Assembly (NCBI GenBank): GCA_963830455.1 | Contig: CAWHMT010000008.1 | Coordinates: 1-64,000 of the forward strand | Length of the DNA stretch: 64,000 nucleotides | From: 20CM-2-65-7 sp963830455 | GTDB taxonomy: Bacteria; Gemmatimonadota; Gemmatimonadetes; Gemmatimonadales; GWC2-71-9 | Direction: 5' to 3' | In this document: piece by piece, positions 29,596-37,162 of the stretch | Numbering within the stretch: the stretch's first letter is position 1 | Layout: the number at the start of each line of letters is the position of its first letter | The notes under the pieces: generated by a model | Databases searched by the model: none | The model's input: only the letters and a program-made list of their open reading frames with translations | Told to the model about the DNA's origin: nothing | Program-made: the position numbers and the translations under genes

Positions 29596-30925
29596 CCAGC
29601 CTCACCGCTCGAGTTCCGGGAGCCGGCACGCCTTCGGTACTACGGCAGATGCCGGGCACCCACAGAATGGTGTCACCCCTGCATACGACCGGATAGCGCG
29701 TCCGCGTACTGCGCGGCACTCGCGCCTCCATTAATAGACGCCGCAGCGGTCGATGCCCGACGCCGCCCAGCGGCACCAGCGTATCGCCGCGCGCCGGAGC
29801 CCGGAGCTCCCATGCCGCGCTGTCCAGCCACGTCGTCCACGTCGCTCGGTCGATCCGCTCAGGTGCGGCACCCGGCGACCAGGTGATCTCGAATTCGCCG
29901 AACCGCGCCGAGCCGCGCTCGCCGCTGGGCCACACATGCTCGAGGGCACAGTCGACTTCACCACCCCGACGCACGTGCAGCCGATCGAACGCTACCTCCG
30001 CCGACCAGCGGCCTCCCAACTCGACTCGCCGTCCCGACGGCCGGTGCGCCAGCATCACGAGCCGCCGAGCCCGGGCCGGGCCCAGCACGAGGCCGACACG
30101 GCGCGCCGCAGCTCGCAAGAGCGCGACCGACAATGCGTTATCATAGCCGCACAGCACGGCGCGGGCAACGGCGAATGCATGCGGCTGCACATCGAGCGCC
30201 AGATCGGGGACCAACTCGAGGATCTGATCCCAGGCCCGGGCGTCGCGCGCGGCGTGACGCCCCTTGGCGAGCAGATCGCGGCGCAGCCGCGGACCGAGTC
30301 GTTCCTGGAGCAACGGCAGCAGCGTCGCACGCACCCAGGAGCGCAGATGACGCGGATCACGATTCGCCGGGTCGTCGTGCACGGGCAGGCCGCGCGCGCT
30401 GGCATACTCAGCGAGCTCGCGGCGCGAGAATGGCAGGAGCGGGCGCACCAACCCACCGCGCGAGTGCGCGCGAATTCCCGCCAGCCCCGCCGGAGCGCTG
30501 CCGCGCAGCGCGCGCAGGACGATTGTCTCGATCTGATCGTCTTGGTGGTGTGCGGTCACGATGTACTTCGCGCCGCGACGCTTCTGTAGATCCCGCAACC
30601 ATGCGTAACGCGCACGCCGTGCATCCGTCTCTGTGGCATCCGGTCCCAGTCTCAGTTCGACGGTTTCGAACGGCAGCCGATACTTGGTTGCAAGGGTTCT
30701 GACCGACTGTCCGACCGTCCGACTGTCCGACGAAATCCCGTGGTCCACATGTGCGACGACAATCGACAAACCGAGCTGGTCTCGCAAGCCGAGCAGCAGA
30801 TCGAGGAGGGCCACTGAGTCTGCGCCGCCCGAGACGGCAATAAGCGCTTCTCCCGGGTCGCGAAAGAGTCGATGGCGTCGGATGTGCGCCAGCACGCGTG
30901 CCGGCAGCGACTCGGCAGAGGACAT
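29549..30925 (-). CDS. tilS: tRNA(Ile)-lysidine synthetase
   Basis: Modifies C34 of tRNA-Ile2 (CAU) to lysidine, switching its decoding from AUG to AUA; a CAU tRNA gene lies 1.2 kb away. The 458-residue enzyme has the PP-loop SGGADSVALL near residue 28, HVDHG, and TAHHQDDQIET. Four octamer repeats (30701-30732) encode the variable segment just after HVDHGIS without loss of frame. ATG 30925 is only 12 bases from the start of the divergent flavin reductase gene. Confidence 0.93.
   Translation of the reverse strand: MSSAESLPARVLAHIRRHRLFRDPGEALIAVSGGADSVALLDLLLGLRDQLGLSIVVAHVDHGISSDSRTVGQSVRTLATKYRLPFETVELRLGPDATETDARRARYAWLRDLQKRRGAKYIVTAHHQDDQIETIVLRALRGSAPAGLAGIRAHSRGGLVRPLLPFSRRELAEYASARGLPVHDDPANRDPRHLRSWVRATLLPLLQERLGPRLRRDLLAKGRHAARDARAWDQILELVPDLALDVQPHAFAVARAVLCGYDNALSVALLRAAARRVGLVLGPARARRLVMLAHRPSGRRVELGGRWSAEVAFDRLHVRRGGEVDCALEHVWPSGERGSARFGEFEITWSPGAAPERIDRATWTTWLDSAAWELRAPARGDTLVPLGGVGHRPLRRLLMEARVPRSTRTRYPVVCRGDTILWVPGICRSTEGVPAPGTRAVRLDVIGYGAAAKADRRA
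30701..30732. repeat. Octamer tandem repeat inside tilS
   Basis: GACCGACT, GTCCGACC, GTCCGACT, GTCCGACG in 8-base register within the tilS coding region, encoding about residues 65-75 (SDSRTVGQSVRT). It lies between conserved blocks, so the protein tolerates it. Related in style to the other short tandem arrays of this genome. Confidence 0.8.
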
Positions 30926-30926
30926 G

Positions 30927-30932
30927 TATCTT
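30927..30932 (+). promoter_or_regulatory. Candidate -10 element for a leaderless transcript
   Basis: TATCTT sits five bases before the ATG of the flavin reductase gene, the spacing expected if transcription begins at the start codon. No Shine-Dalgarno sequence is present there and no -35 box is obvious. Part of a pattern seen at six genes. Confidence 0.5.
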
Positions 30933-30937
30933 GAAGT

Positions 30938-31537
30938 ATGCTCCAACCCGACGCGACCTACCAACTCCTGCGCAATCTGACCTCGCCGGTCGTGGCTATT
31001 ACCTCAGAGCGCAAGGGAAAACGGAACGGGATGATCTCCGATGCGGCGGTGCGCGCCTCGATCGTCCTGACCGTGCCGCGGCTCTCGGTGTACATCCACA
31101 AGTTCAATTACAGCCACGATATGATCTTCGAGACCGGGCGCTTTGCATTGCACCTTTTGCATACGAAACAGCTCGACCTTGTGCATCGTCTGGGGTTCTT
31201 CAGCGGCCGCGATCAGGACAAGCTGTCGGGTATCCCGCATCATATCGGCCAGACCGGGGTGCCGGTGCTGGACGAATGCTTTGCGCACTTTGAATGCACG
31301 GTGGCGAACGTGATGGATACCGGCAGCTCGACGCTGTTCCTCGGCGATGTCGTGGCGGTCGGCCGGGGCAGCGCGGCGGGTCTCGAGCCCAAGGGGGACC
31401 TGCTGACGGCCGCCTACTTCCGCTCGAACATGCCGGCGGAATGGCGGGCCGAGTACGAAGTGAAGCTGGGTGAAGCGCAAAAGGTCGCGGCCGAGCTGTC
31501 TCGCACCATCAAGCCTGTGGTCTGGAAAAGGAGCTGA
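30938..31537 (+). CDS. Flavin reductase-like FMN-binding protein
   Basis: A 199-residue protein of the flavin-reductase-like split-barrel family. The N-terminal strand pattern (PVVAITSERKGKRNGMISDA) and the following segment (SIVLTVPRLSVYIHKFNYSHDMI) match domains that hold FMN and reduce flavins or aromatic substrates with NAD(P)H. The C-terminus is longer than the minimal domain. It begins divergently from tilS and is followed by an NTF2-like lipoprotein whose ribosome site lies in its last codons. The partner oxygenase, if any, is not nearby. Confidence 0.75.
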   Translation: MLQPDATYQLLRNLTSPVVAITSERKGKRNGMISDAAVRASIVLTVPRLSVYIHKFNYSHDMIFETGRFALHLLHTKQLDLVHRLGFFSGRDQDKLSGIPHHIGQTGVPVLDECFAHFECTVANVMDTGSSTLFLGDVVAVGRGSAAGLEPKGDLLTAAYFRSNMPAEWRAEYEVKLGEAQKVAAELSRTIKPVVWKRS

Positions 31538-31538
31538 T

Positions 31539-32018
31539 ATGCGTCACATGGTTGCTTGTCTGATCCTGGTGCTCGCCGCCTGCCGCGTCGCGCCCCCGGC
31601 GTTGAGCGAAGCCGACAAAACGGCGATCCGGGCGTCGACCGACAGCTTCGTCGTGTACGCACGCGCGCGCCGGAACGCGGATAGCCCGATGCTGTACACC
31701 GAGAACGCGTCGTTCATGCCGCCGAACGCCGCCATCGTCGAAGGACGCGCCGCGATTCAGGCGTGGCTCGGCGCATTTCCGCCGATGTCGGAGTTCTCGC
31801 TCACGCCGGTGGAGATCGATGGCCGCGGCGATCTCGCCTACGTACGCGGGACCTACGCGATGACGATCGTGGGCCCGGACGGACACCCCGTCGGAGAGGA
31901 CCACGGCAAGTACGTCGAAATCCGGCGGCGCCAGCTGGATGGGAAGTGGCTGATCGTGGTGGACATGTTCAATTCGGATGTGCCGGCTCAAATAAAACCG
32001 TCTAACAAAAACGTCTAA
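31539..32018 (+). CDS. NTF2-like (DUF4440/SnoaL) lipoprotein
   Basis: A 159-residue exported protein with a lipobox LAAC near residue 15 and a cone-shaped NTF2-like fold (ADKTAIRASTDSFVVYARAR, NAAIVEGRAAIQAWLGAF, YVRGTYAMTIVG, KWLIVVDMFNSD). The family binds or isomerises small hydrophobic ligands, but no catalytic set is evident. AAAAGGAG precedes ATG 31539. The last codons (NKNV) and stop are made by the 13-base repeats of the downstream array, so the tail was probably altered by repeat insertion. Confidence 0.72.
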   Translation: MRHMVACLILVLAACRVAPPALSEADKTAIRASTDSFVVYARARRNADSPMLYTENASFMPPNAAIVEGRAAIQAWLGAFPPMSEFSLTPVEIDGRGDLAYVRGTYAMTIVGPDGHPVGEDHGKYVEIRRRQLDGKWLIVVDMFNSDVPAQIKPSNKNV

Positions 32019-32098
32019 CAAAAACGTCTAACGAACTCGTCGAACGAAGACGTAGTCGTTCGACGATTCTGTTCGACGGTGTTGTTAGACGCCTTTTT
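31999..32098. terminator. Repeat-built hairpin terminator between convergent genes
   Basis: CGTCTAAC occurs at 31999, 32012 and 32025 in exact 13-base steps, with a variant (CGTCGAAC) at 32038. A perfect 11-base inverted repeat follows (32037-32047 and 32056-32066, 8-base loop), and GTTAGACG at 32084-32091 can pair with any of the CGTCTAAC copies. TTTTT at 32094-32098 ends the plus-strand hairpin; on the minus strand each 13-base unit supplies its own T-run. It fits a bidirectional terminator for the NTF2-like gene and the tRNA. Confidence 0.65.
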
Positions 32099-32103
32099 CG
32101 TAG

Positions 32104-32178
32104 TAGCAGGGGTGGGATTCGAACCCACGACCCCGGCATTATGAGTGCCGTGCTCTCACCAGGCTGAGCTACCCTGCC
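32104..32178 (-). tRNA. tRNA with CAU anticodon (elongator Met, or Ile2)
   Basis: A complete cloverleaf of 75 bases: acceptor GGCAGGG paired with CCCTGCT, U8-A9, D arm GCTC/GAGC, anticodon stem CGGCA/TGCCG with loop CTCATAA (anticodon at 32141-32143), and T arm GTGGG-TTCGAAT-CCCAC, discriminator A. CCA is not encoded. The three G-C pairs of initiator tRNA are absent, so it is elongator tRNA-Met or the lysidine-modified tRNA-Ile2. Pair 1-72 is G-U, which is unusual. It lies 30 bases after the amidohydrolase and on the same strand. Confidence 0.93.
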
Positions 32179-32208
32179 ACATTTCGCTCGAAAAACCTAG
32201 CAAGGTCG

Positions 32209-33609
32209 CTAGTTAACGCCAACCCTCCCCTGCACCGACGCGATCAGCTTCGCCGCGTCGTACCCGACACCGTCCTTGAAGACAATCGTCGGGCTGCGAA
32301 TCACGGCAGGGGTCGCGGTGAGATCGCCCTGCAGCACCACGAGATCGGCCAGCTTGCCGGGCTCCACGGTCCCCAGCGTCTGCGCGACGCCGAGGATCTT
32401 GGCGCCGTTGGCCGACATGATCTGCACCGCCTGCGCGGGCGTGAACCCCGCCTCGATGAACAGCTCGTAGTTGCGCTGGTCGCCGAACCCCGCCAGCGCT
32501 CCGCCGATCCCCGTCGGATCGACGCCGGCCGCGAGGGTCCCGCCGGCGGCCACGAACGCCCGATCGAACGCCATCGCGCTCTTGAACGCGTTGAGGGGCA
32601 CATAGCCGGTGCCGCTCGAATCGATCTGCTGGCGCTGCTTCAGGTACGCGGCCCGGACCTCGGGATCCATCGCGTTGAGCGTGCGCTCGTCCTTGGTCGG
32701 GCGGTTGGCCACGAACGGCTCGTACACCGCGAGCGTCGACGTCATCGAGACGCCCTTTTGGACCATGGTCCGAATGGTCTGCTGGGCGACACTGCCGTTC
32801 GGATCAGCGGACCCGAGCGACGTCATCAGCGTCATCGGGCACGCGTCCTGTTTCTTCGAGCCGTCGAAGTCCGACGCGGTGAGCATGCCGTGCTCGAGAT
32901 TGTCGATGCCGAGCCCCACCGCTTCCTGGAAGCTCACCGAGCAGAGGTGACCCGTGACCTTCATGCCGTGCTTGTGTGCTTCCTGAATCGCGGCGCTCAG
33001 CTCCGAGCGCCGGATGTCCGTGTACGCCTTGATCCATGTCGCGCCCTCGGCGCCCCAGTAGGCGACGAAGCGCCGTGCGGCCTCGGGGGTCGCGACGATC
33101 GCCATCGCCCCACCGCCCTGCGCGCCCGTGATGTAGGGCGCGGTGATGTGAATGCGCGGCCCCGGCACAAAGCCGTGATCGATCGCGTCCTTGAGGTTGA
33201 TTTCCGCGTACGGCGAGCGGCTACCGGTCGTGCGAATCGTGGTGACACCCGAGCCCAGGTACAGCCGCGGGCCTGTGTACCCCATCTGTACCGCGCGGCC
33301 GCCCGCGGCGGTATAGAACAAATGGTCGTGCATCCCGATCAGGCCGGGGATGACGGTTGAGCCGCTCAGGTCCATGACTTTCGCACCCGCGGGAATCTGG
33401 ACCGACCCGACGGGGCCCACGGCCGCGATCTTCCCGTTCCGAATGACGACCGTCTGATGCTCTTTGGGCGCGGCACCCGTGCCGTCGATCAGCAGCACGT
33501 GCGTCAGCGCGAGCAGCGACGTGTCCACGGTGACGTATTCGCGGACGTTGGCAGCAAGTGAATCAGGGCGCTGCGCGGCGAGGGCGAGCAGCAGAGTCAA
33601 CGCGTACAT
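32209..33609 (-). CDS. Secreted metal-dependent amidohydrolase
   Basis: A 466-residue member of the imidazolonepropionase/prolidase-like amidohydrolases, with a signal peptide (about residues 1-18). The beta-sandwich part (THVLLIDGTG, VVIRNGKIAAVGPVG) flanks a TIM barrel with the metal site GMHDHLFY near residue 94, the lysine region TWIKAYTD, the histidines VTGHLCS and LEHGM, and ADLVVLQGDLT at the end. Substrates in this group range from Xaa-Pro dipeptides to N-acyl compounds; none can be chosen. It is the last protein gene of the long minus-strand unit, 12 bases after the oxidase. Confidence 0.88.
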   Translation of the reverse strand: MYALTLLLALAAQRPDSLAANVREYVTVDTSLLALTHVLLIDGTGAAPKEHQTVVIRNGKIAAVGPVGSVQIPAGAKVMDLSGSTVIPGLIGMHDHLFYTAAGGRAVQMGYTGPRLYLGSGVTTIRTTGSRSPYAEINLKDAIDHGFVPGPRIHITAPYITGAQGGGAMAIVATPEAARRFVAYWGAEGATWIKAYTDIRRSELSAAIQEAHKHGMKVTGHLCSVSFQEAVGLGIDNLEHGMLTASDFDGSKKQDACPMTLMTSLGSADPNGSVAQQTIRTMVQKGVSMTSTLAVYEPFVANRPTKDERTLNAMDPEVRAAYLKQRQQIDSSGTGYVPLNAFKSAMAFDRAFVAAGGTLAAGVDPTGIGGALAGFGDQRNYELFIEAGFTPAQAVQIMSANGAKILGVAQTLGTVEPGKLADLVVLQGDLTATPAVIRSPTIVFKDGVGYDAAKLIASVQGRVGVN

Positions 33610-33621
33610 GACGAATCCTCT

Positions 33622-35706
33622 CTAGTCGACGGTCAGGTGCATCATCATCCCGGCCGAGAGATGCTCGGCGATGTGACAATGCAGCATCCAGTGACCGGGG
33701 TTGGACGTGTCGAACAGAATATCCACCGTGGATCCCGCGGGCACCAGAACCGTGTCCTTCCAGGCGAGATCACTCACCGGGACTCCATTCACCGCAAGCA
33801 CGAGAAAGCGCTGGCCGTGCAAGTGAATCGGATGTTGCATCCCATGGAACGCACGGCGCTCGTTCACGAGCCGCAACTTCACCGGCGCGCCGCGCGGGAA
33901 ATGCCAATCGATATCCATGTTCTCACGGCCGGTGTCCGGATCGCGCAGGATCCAGCGCACCTGCTCGCCCGTCGCAGCCCAATTCATCATCGGCATCGAG
34001 CCGCTCCATTCGACCGGCTGAAAGAAGATCGAGTCGAGCTGCATCAGGCGCTCGGTTACGAAGGGGAGGTTTCTGGTTTCGAGCGTGAGTACCAGTGTCT
34101 TGTCTGGGACTCGTTGGCCGACCGAATCCAGGGCGGCGAAGGGCGGCGAAGGGCGGCGAGGTGAGGCGGCGGCGAGGGGCGGCGAAGGCTCTTTGGAGAC
34201 GGTTACGATGCCAAGCGTATCGACCTCCGGAAAGAATCGGCCGAACAGATGGTCGAGTCCTTGAACCTGGTTGACGAGTGCGAAACGTCCCGGGCGATCG
34301 AATCGCACGTGCACCACATAACGCTCCGCCGGTGCGATGACCACGCTCTCGACCGGACGTTCGGTGTCGAATGGCCCGGCATCAGCGGCCACGAGCTTCA
34401 TCTGCACACCAAGGAATGATAGGTTCATGGTGCGCGCGTTCGCTGCATTGGTGAGATAAAACCGCACCACCTCGCCGCGGCGGACCTGCAGCCGGTAGTC
34501 GCGCCGCCCGTTCACCAAAAAGACATTCCCGAACCGTCCCATCAGCGCGTGCGTCGGCGATTCGCGGCCCGGCGGAATCGGCCCCTCGTCACCCACGAGC
34601 ACGTCGTCGAGTATCAGGAATTCTTCCCGGTTCGCGGGACTCGCGGCGCTGTCGGCCGACCGCACCAGGATGCTGCCGTACATGCCCAGGTCCTGCTGGA
34701 TGTCCTCGCGCACGTGGGCGTGATACCAGTAGATCCCGGCATCGGGAAACCGGATTCGATACGTGAATGTGCCGCCCGGCGGAATTGCCGGCTGGGTGAG
34801 ACCGGGCACGCCGTCCGAACGGTTATCCAGCCGAATGCCATGCCAATGAATCGCCGTGGAGTCCGGAAGGTGATTCGCAAACGCGACGACGATCTCCGAG
34901 CCACGCTCGACCTCGATGAACGGCCCCGGCTGCTGGCCGTTGAACGTATAGCCTCCGCGCACGGCACCGGCCTCGAGCCGGAGCGTGTCACCGCTGCGCA
35001 CGAGCGTGCGTTCACTGGCGCGCGCCATCGGTAGCGAGTCGCCGGAGGGCATGCGATACGGCGGCACGCCGGGACGCAGGGCCATCTCGGCGGGGAGCAT
35101 GGTGAGGTTGGCCGGCATTGGGACCATCGGCCACTCGCCGTGGCCGTCATGCTCATGAGGCGCGATCGTCGCGCTGCCACCGGCGGCGAACGTGAGCTGA
35201 TCGGGAGGGAACAGACGCGTGCTCGGCGACTGCCCGCGCAGCACGAGCCGGTCACTCGGTGTCCGGGCGCGCGCGCTCCGTTCGGCGGTCACCAGGACCA
35301 CAAACTTGTTGAGCGCGATGTCGCGACCCATGAAGCTGCCGCGCGTCACGGCACCGAGCTTGATGATCGTATCCATCTGCGGCGTCATGACCCACGCCAC
35401 ATACGTGGGGCCGGGCTCGAGGCCGGCCACCGATCCGATCAGGGTATAGCGCGCGTGACCGTCGGACGTGACGCCGACGGTGAATGGGCCTGCGGGATGG
35501 CTCAGCTCGACGCGGCCGGACGCGCCCCGCGCCGCGGGCGCCGCGATCAGATCGATGCAGTAGAGATCGTGGCTCGGTCCGAGGGGCGTCTGTGGACTAC
35601 ACGGCCGACCCCAGCTCCCCTCCGGACTCTGCCCGACACAAATCCCCGCGAAGGTGGCGAGGAACGCTAGTGCTTGGAGTGCTTCGGCAGACCGACGTCG
35701 CGCCAC
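33622..35706 (-). CDS. Multicopper oxidase with an extra N-terminal domain
   Basis: A 694-residue secreted laccase/CopA-type oxidase. The four copper-binding blocks are all present: HWHG near residue 288, WYHAH near 327, HPIHLHG near 620, and HCHIAEHLSAGM near 672, giving T1 and trinuclear sites; the axial Met and the nearby HLTVD support function. After the signal peptide, residues about 45-150 form an additional beta-rich region not found in standard laccases, followed by a His-rich HEHDGHGEW and a Met-rich linker that could carry copper. A 10-base repeat (34131-34186) encodes a Pro/Ala loop before the third cupredoxin domain. The start lies 40 bases inside the preceding lipoprotein gene. 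Confidence 0.88.
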   Translation of the reverse strand: MARRRSAEALQALAFLATFAGICVGQSPEGSWGRPCSPQTPLGPSHDLYCIDLIAAPAARGASGRVELSHPAGPFTVGVTSDGHARYTLIGSVAGLEPGPTYVAWVMTPQMDTIIKLGAVTRGSFMGRDIALNKFVVLVTAERSARARTPSDRLVLRGQSPSTRLFPPDQLTFAAGGSATIAPHEHDGHGEWPMVPMPANLTMLPAEMALRPGVPPYRMPSGDSLPMARASERTLVRSGDTLRLEAGAVRGGYTFNGQQPGPFIEVERGSEIVVAFANHLPDSTAIHWHGIRLDNRSDGVPGLTQPAIPPGGTFTYRIRFPDAGIYWYHAHVREDIQQDLGMYGSILVRSADSAASPANREEFLILDDVLVGDEGPIPPGRESPTHALMGRFGNVFLVNGRRDYRLQVRRGEVVRFYLTNAANARTMNLSFLGVQMKLVAADAGPFDTERPVESVVIAPAERYVVHVRFDRPGRFALVNQVQGLDHLFGRFFPEVDTLGIVTVSKEPSPPLAAASPRRPSPPFAALDSVGQRVPDKTLVLTLETRNLPFVTERLMQLDSIFFQPVEWSGSMPMMNWAATGEQVRWILRDPDTGRENMDIDWHFPRGAPVKLRLVNERRAFHGMQHPIHLHGQRFLVLAVNGVPVSDLAWKDTVLVPAGSTVDILFDTSNPGHWMLHCHIAEHLSAGMMMHLTVD
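34131..34186. repeat. Decamer tandem repeat inside the multicopper oxidase gene
   Basis: GGGCGGCGAA three times (the last as GGGCGGCGAG), a 16-base degenerate unit, then GGGCGGCGAA again. It encodes a loop rich in Pro, Ala, Ser and Arg near residues 507-525, between conserved domains. The frame is kept although 10 is not a multiple of 3, which means the total insertion was selected for frame. Confidence 0.8.
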
Positions 35707-36875
35707 CAGCTACTCCGCCTAGGCCCTCGCGCACTCGCCGCGGCGTCCGCGGGCGGGCTGAGCGTGGTCGACGCCGAGACCTCGAAGGTGTAGGCGCCGG
35801 TCTCTCCCGCCGAGCTCGTGCCGATGATCACGTCGAACACACTGCTTGCCGGCACCGTGTACTGAATGAAGGCATTGATCCCAGGCAGGCTATCGTCGTT
35901 CGAGGCGACCAGCGTCCGCGTGAAGGTCTGGCCGAAATTCGCCTGATACAGGGCGAGTGAGGGATTGATGACCGTCGAGCTGTGTCTGATCGTCAACACG
36001 GTCGGCGCGAACACGATGATGCGGGCCACGTCATAGTGCTTGGGCGTGGCTGTAGAATCCGCACAGTCGCTGTTCGTGATCGAGTCCGACACCGTGACGC
36101 CGCGCGTGACCCAAACCGCCCGGCATCCATTCATCGCGGCGGGCCGCGCTTCGCTCGACAGCGTATAGGCGCCGGTGGTGGACGGATCGAACGAGTTTGC
36201 CCCGATGATGTAACTGCCCCCCGTCATCACGATATCGAGCTGCGCATTGCGCGCACCCTCCATCCCGAGGATCGAGTCGTCATCGAAAGCGACGCCCGGT
36301 CCCGCGTCCGTGTACAAGTCCAGGTACGTATCATCGAAGCTCCCCGAGCCGTGCATCTTGAGCCGGAGGCTATGCTGCCCGGCGGGAAGATCGAGCGCGT
36401 AGTAGTCGTAGTACCAGGCGAAGTTGCCGATCTGCACGAGACAGTCCGTCGTCGCGAGCGAGCCGTCCACCGTTTGGCCCACCGAGTACGGCACCAGGAT
36501 GGTACACGGATCGACCACCGTAGCGTGAAAGATCACCGGAGAGACGCCCGCCAGCGTCGCCTGCATCGTGATCGTGCCGATCGTAGAGCCCAGCACGACA
36601 TTCGTCGATGCGACGCCATTAGCGTCGGTCGTGCTCGTCGTCGGAGCAAACGCGGCGGCGCCGGTCGGCGTGGCGCTCCACGTCACGGAGACGCCTTCGA
36701 TCGGCAATCCATCTGATCCCAGGGCGGTAAAGCTGAGCGGCGCCGGCAGGCTGGCTCCTCGGGGCGCGGATTGGTTGTCACCCGCAATTCCGGTCACCGA
36801 CGCCGCGCTTGGACCGCTGCTGTCGCTCCCACACGCCAAGCCGAGAGCTGCCATACTGACGAACCAGCGTTTCAT
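35667..36875 (-). CDS. Lipoprotein with Ig-like and pre-peptidase-type domains
   Basis: A 402-residue exported lipoprotein. The lipobox ends in LACGSDSSGPS, the post-lipobox motif also found in two other proteins here. Residues about 25-120 form a bacterial Ig-like/invasin repeat (VSVTWSATPTGAAAF, GVASTNVVLGSTIGTITMQA). Two copies of a PPC-like beta domain follow (GNFAWYYDYYALDLPAGQHSL and DVARIIVFAPTVLTIRHSS). The tail is basic. No catalytic motif. It is followed, with overlap, by the multicopper oxidase, so the two may act together at the cell surface. AGGGAGGAC before ATG 36875 is a good ribosome site. Confidence 0.7.
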   Translation of the reverse strand: MKRWFVSMAALGLACGSDSSGPSAASVTGIAGDNQSAPRGASLPAPLSFTALGSDGLPIEGVSVTWSATPTGAAAFAPTTSTTDANGVASTNVVLGSTIGTITMQATLAGVSPVIFHATVVDPCTILVPYSVGQTVDGSLATTDCLVQIGNFAWYYDYYALDLPAGQHSLRLKMHGSGSFDDTYLDLYTDAGPGVAFDDDSILGMEGARNAQLDIVMTGGSYIIGANSFDPSTTGAYTLSSEARPAAMNGCRAVWVTRGVTVSDSITNSDCADSTATPKHYDVARIIVFAPTVLTIRHSSTVINPSLALYQANFGQTFTRTLVASNDDSLPGINAFIQYTVPASSVFDVIIGTSSAGETGAYTFEVSASTTLSPPADAAASARGPRRSSWWRDVGLPKHSKH

Positions 36876-36886
36876 ACGTCCTCCCT

Positions 36887-37162
36887 CTACTTGGGCACCA
36901 CGCGGTAGAGCACTTCGCCGTCCCGGATCATGCCAAATTGCTCACGCGCGACCCGTTCTTGTACCGCGGGATTGGTCTCGAGATCGGTGGCGAGCTTGGC
37001 GAGCGAGTCGAGCTCGATGCGTAGCGCCGCCACGTGCGCGCGCTCATCGGCGCGCTGGCGCCGAATCGTGATCCAGTCGGCGGTCCCGTACTCCCCACCC
37101 CACACCGCGAGCGCGAGCAGCGCGATCCCGCCGGCGAGGCCGGCCACGCGCGTGCGGGTCAC
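36887..37162 (-). CDS. ftsB: Septum-formation initiator family protein (FtsB/DivIC)
   Basis: A 91-residue single-pass membrane protein: helix LAGGIALLALAVWG near residues 9-22, coiled coil to about residue 65 and the conserved end LVREQFGMIRDGEVLYRVV-like (VAREQFGMIRDGEVLYRV). This family forms the FtsQLB or DivIB-DivIC-FtsL complex that activates septal cell-wall synthesis. GTG start overlaps the eno stop as GTGA; eno-ftsB adjacency is conserved in many bacteria and supports the call. Confidence 0.85.
   Translation of the reverse strand: MTRTRVAGLAGGIALLALAVWGGEYGTADWITIRRQRADERAHVAALRIELDSLAKLATDLETNPAVQERVAREQFGMIRDGEVLYRVVPK

Noticed and set aside
32104..32178. tRNA as the attachment site of an integrated element
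   Set aside because: No integrase, no duplicated tRNA end and no foreign gene block next to it.
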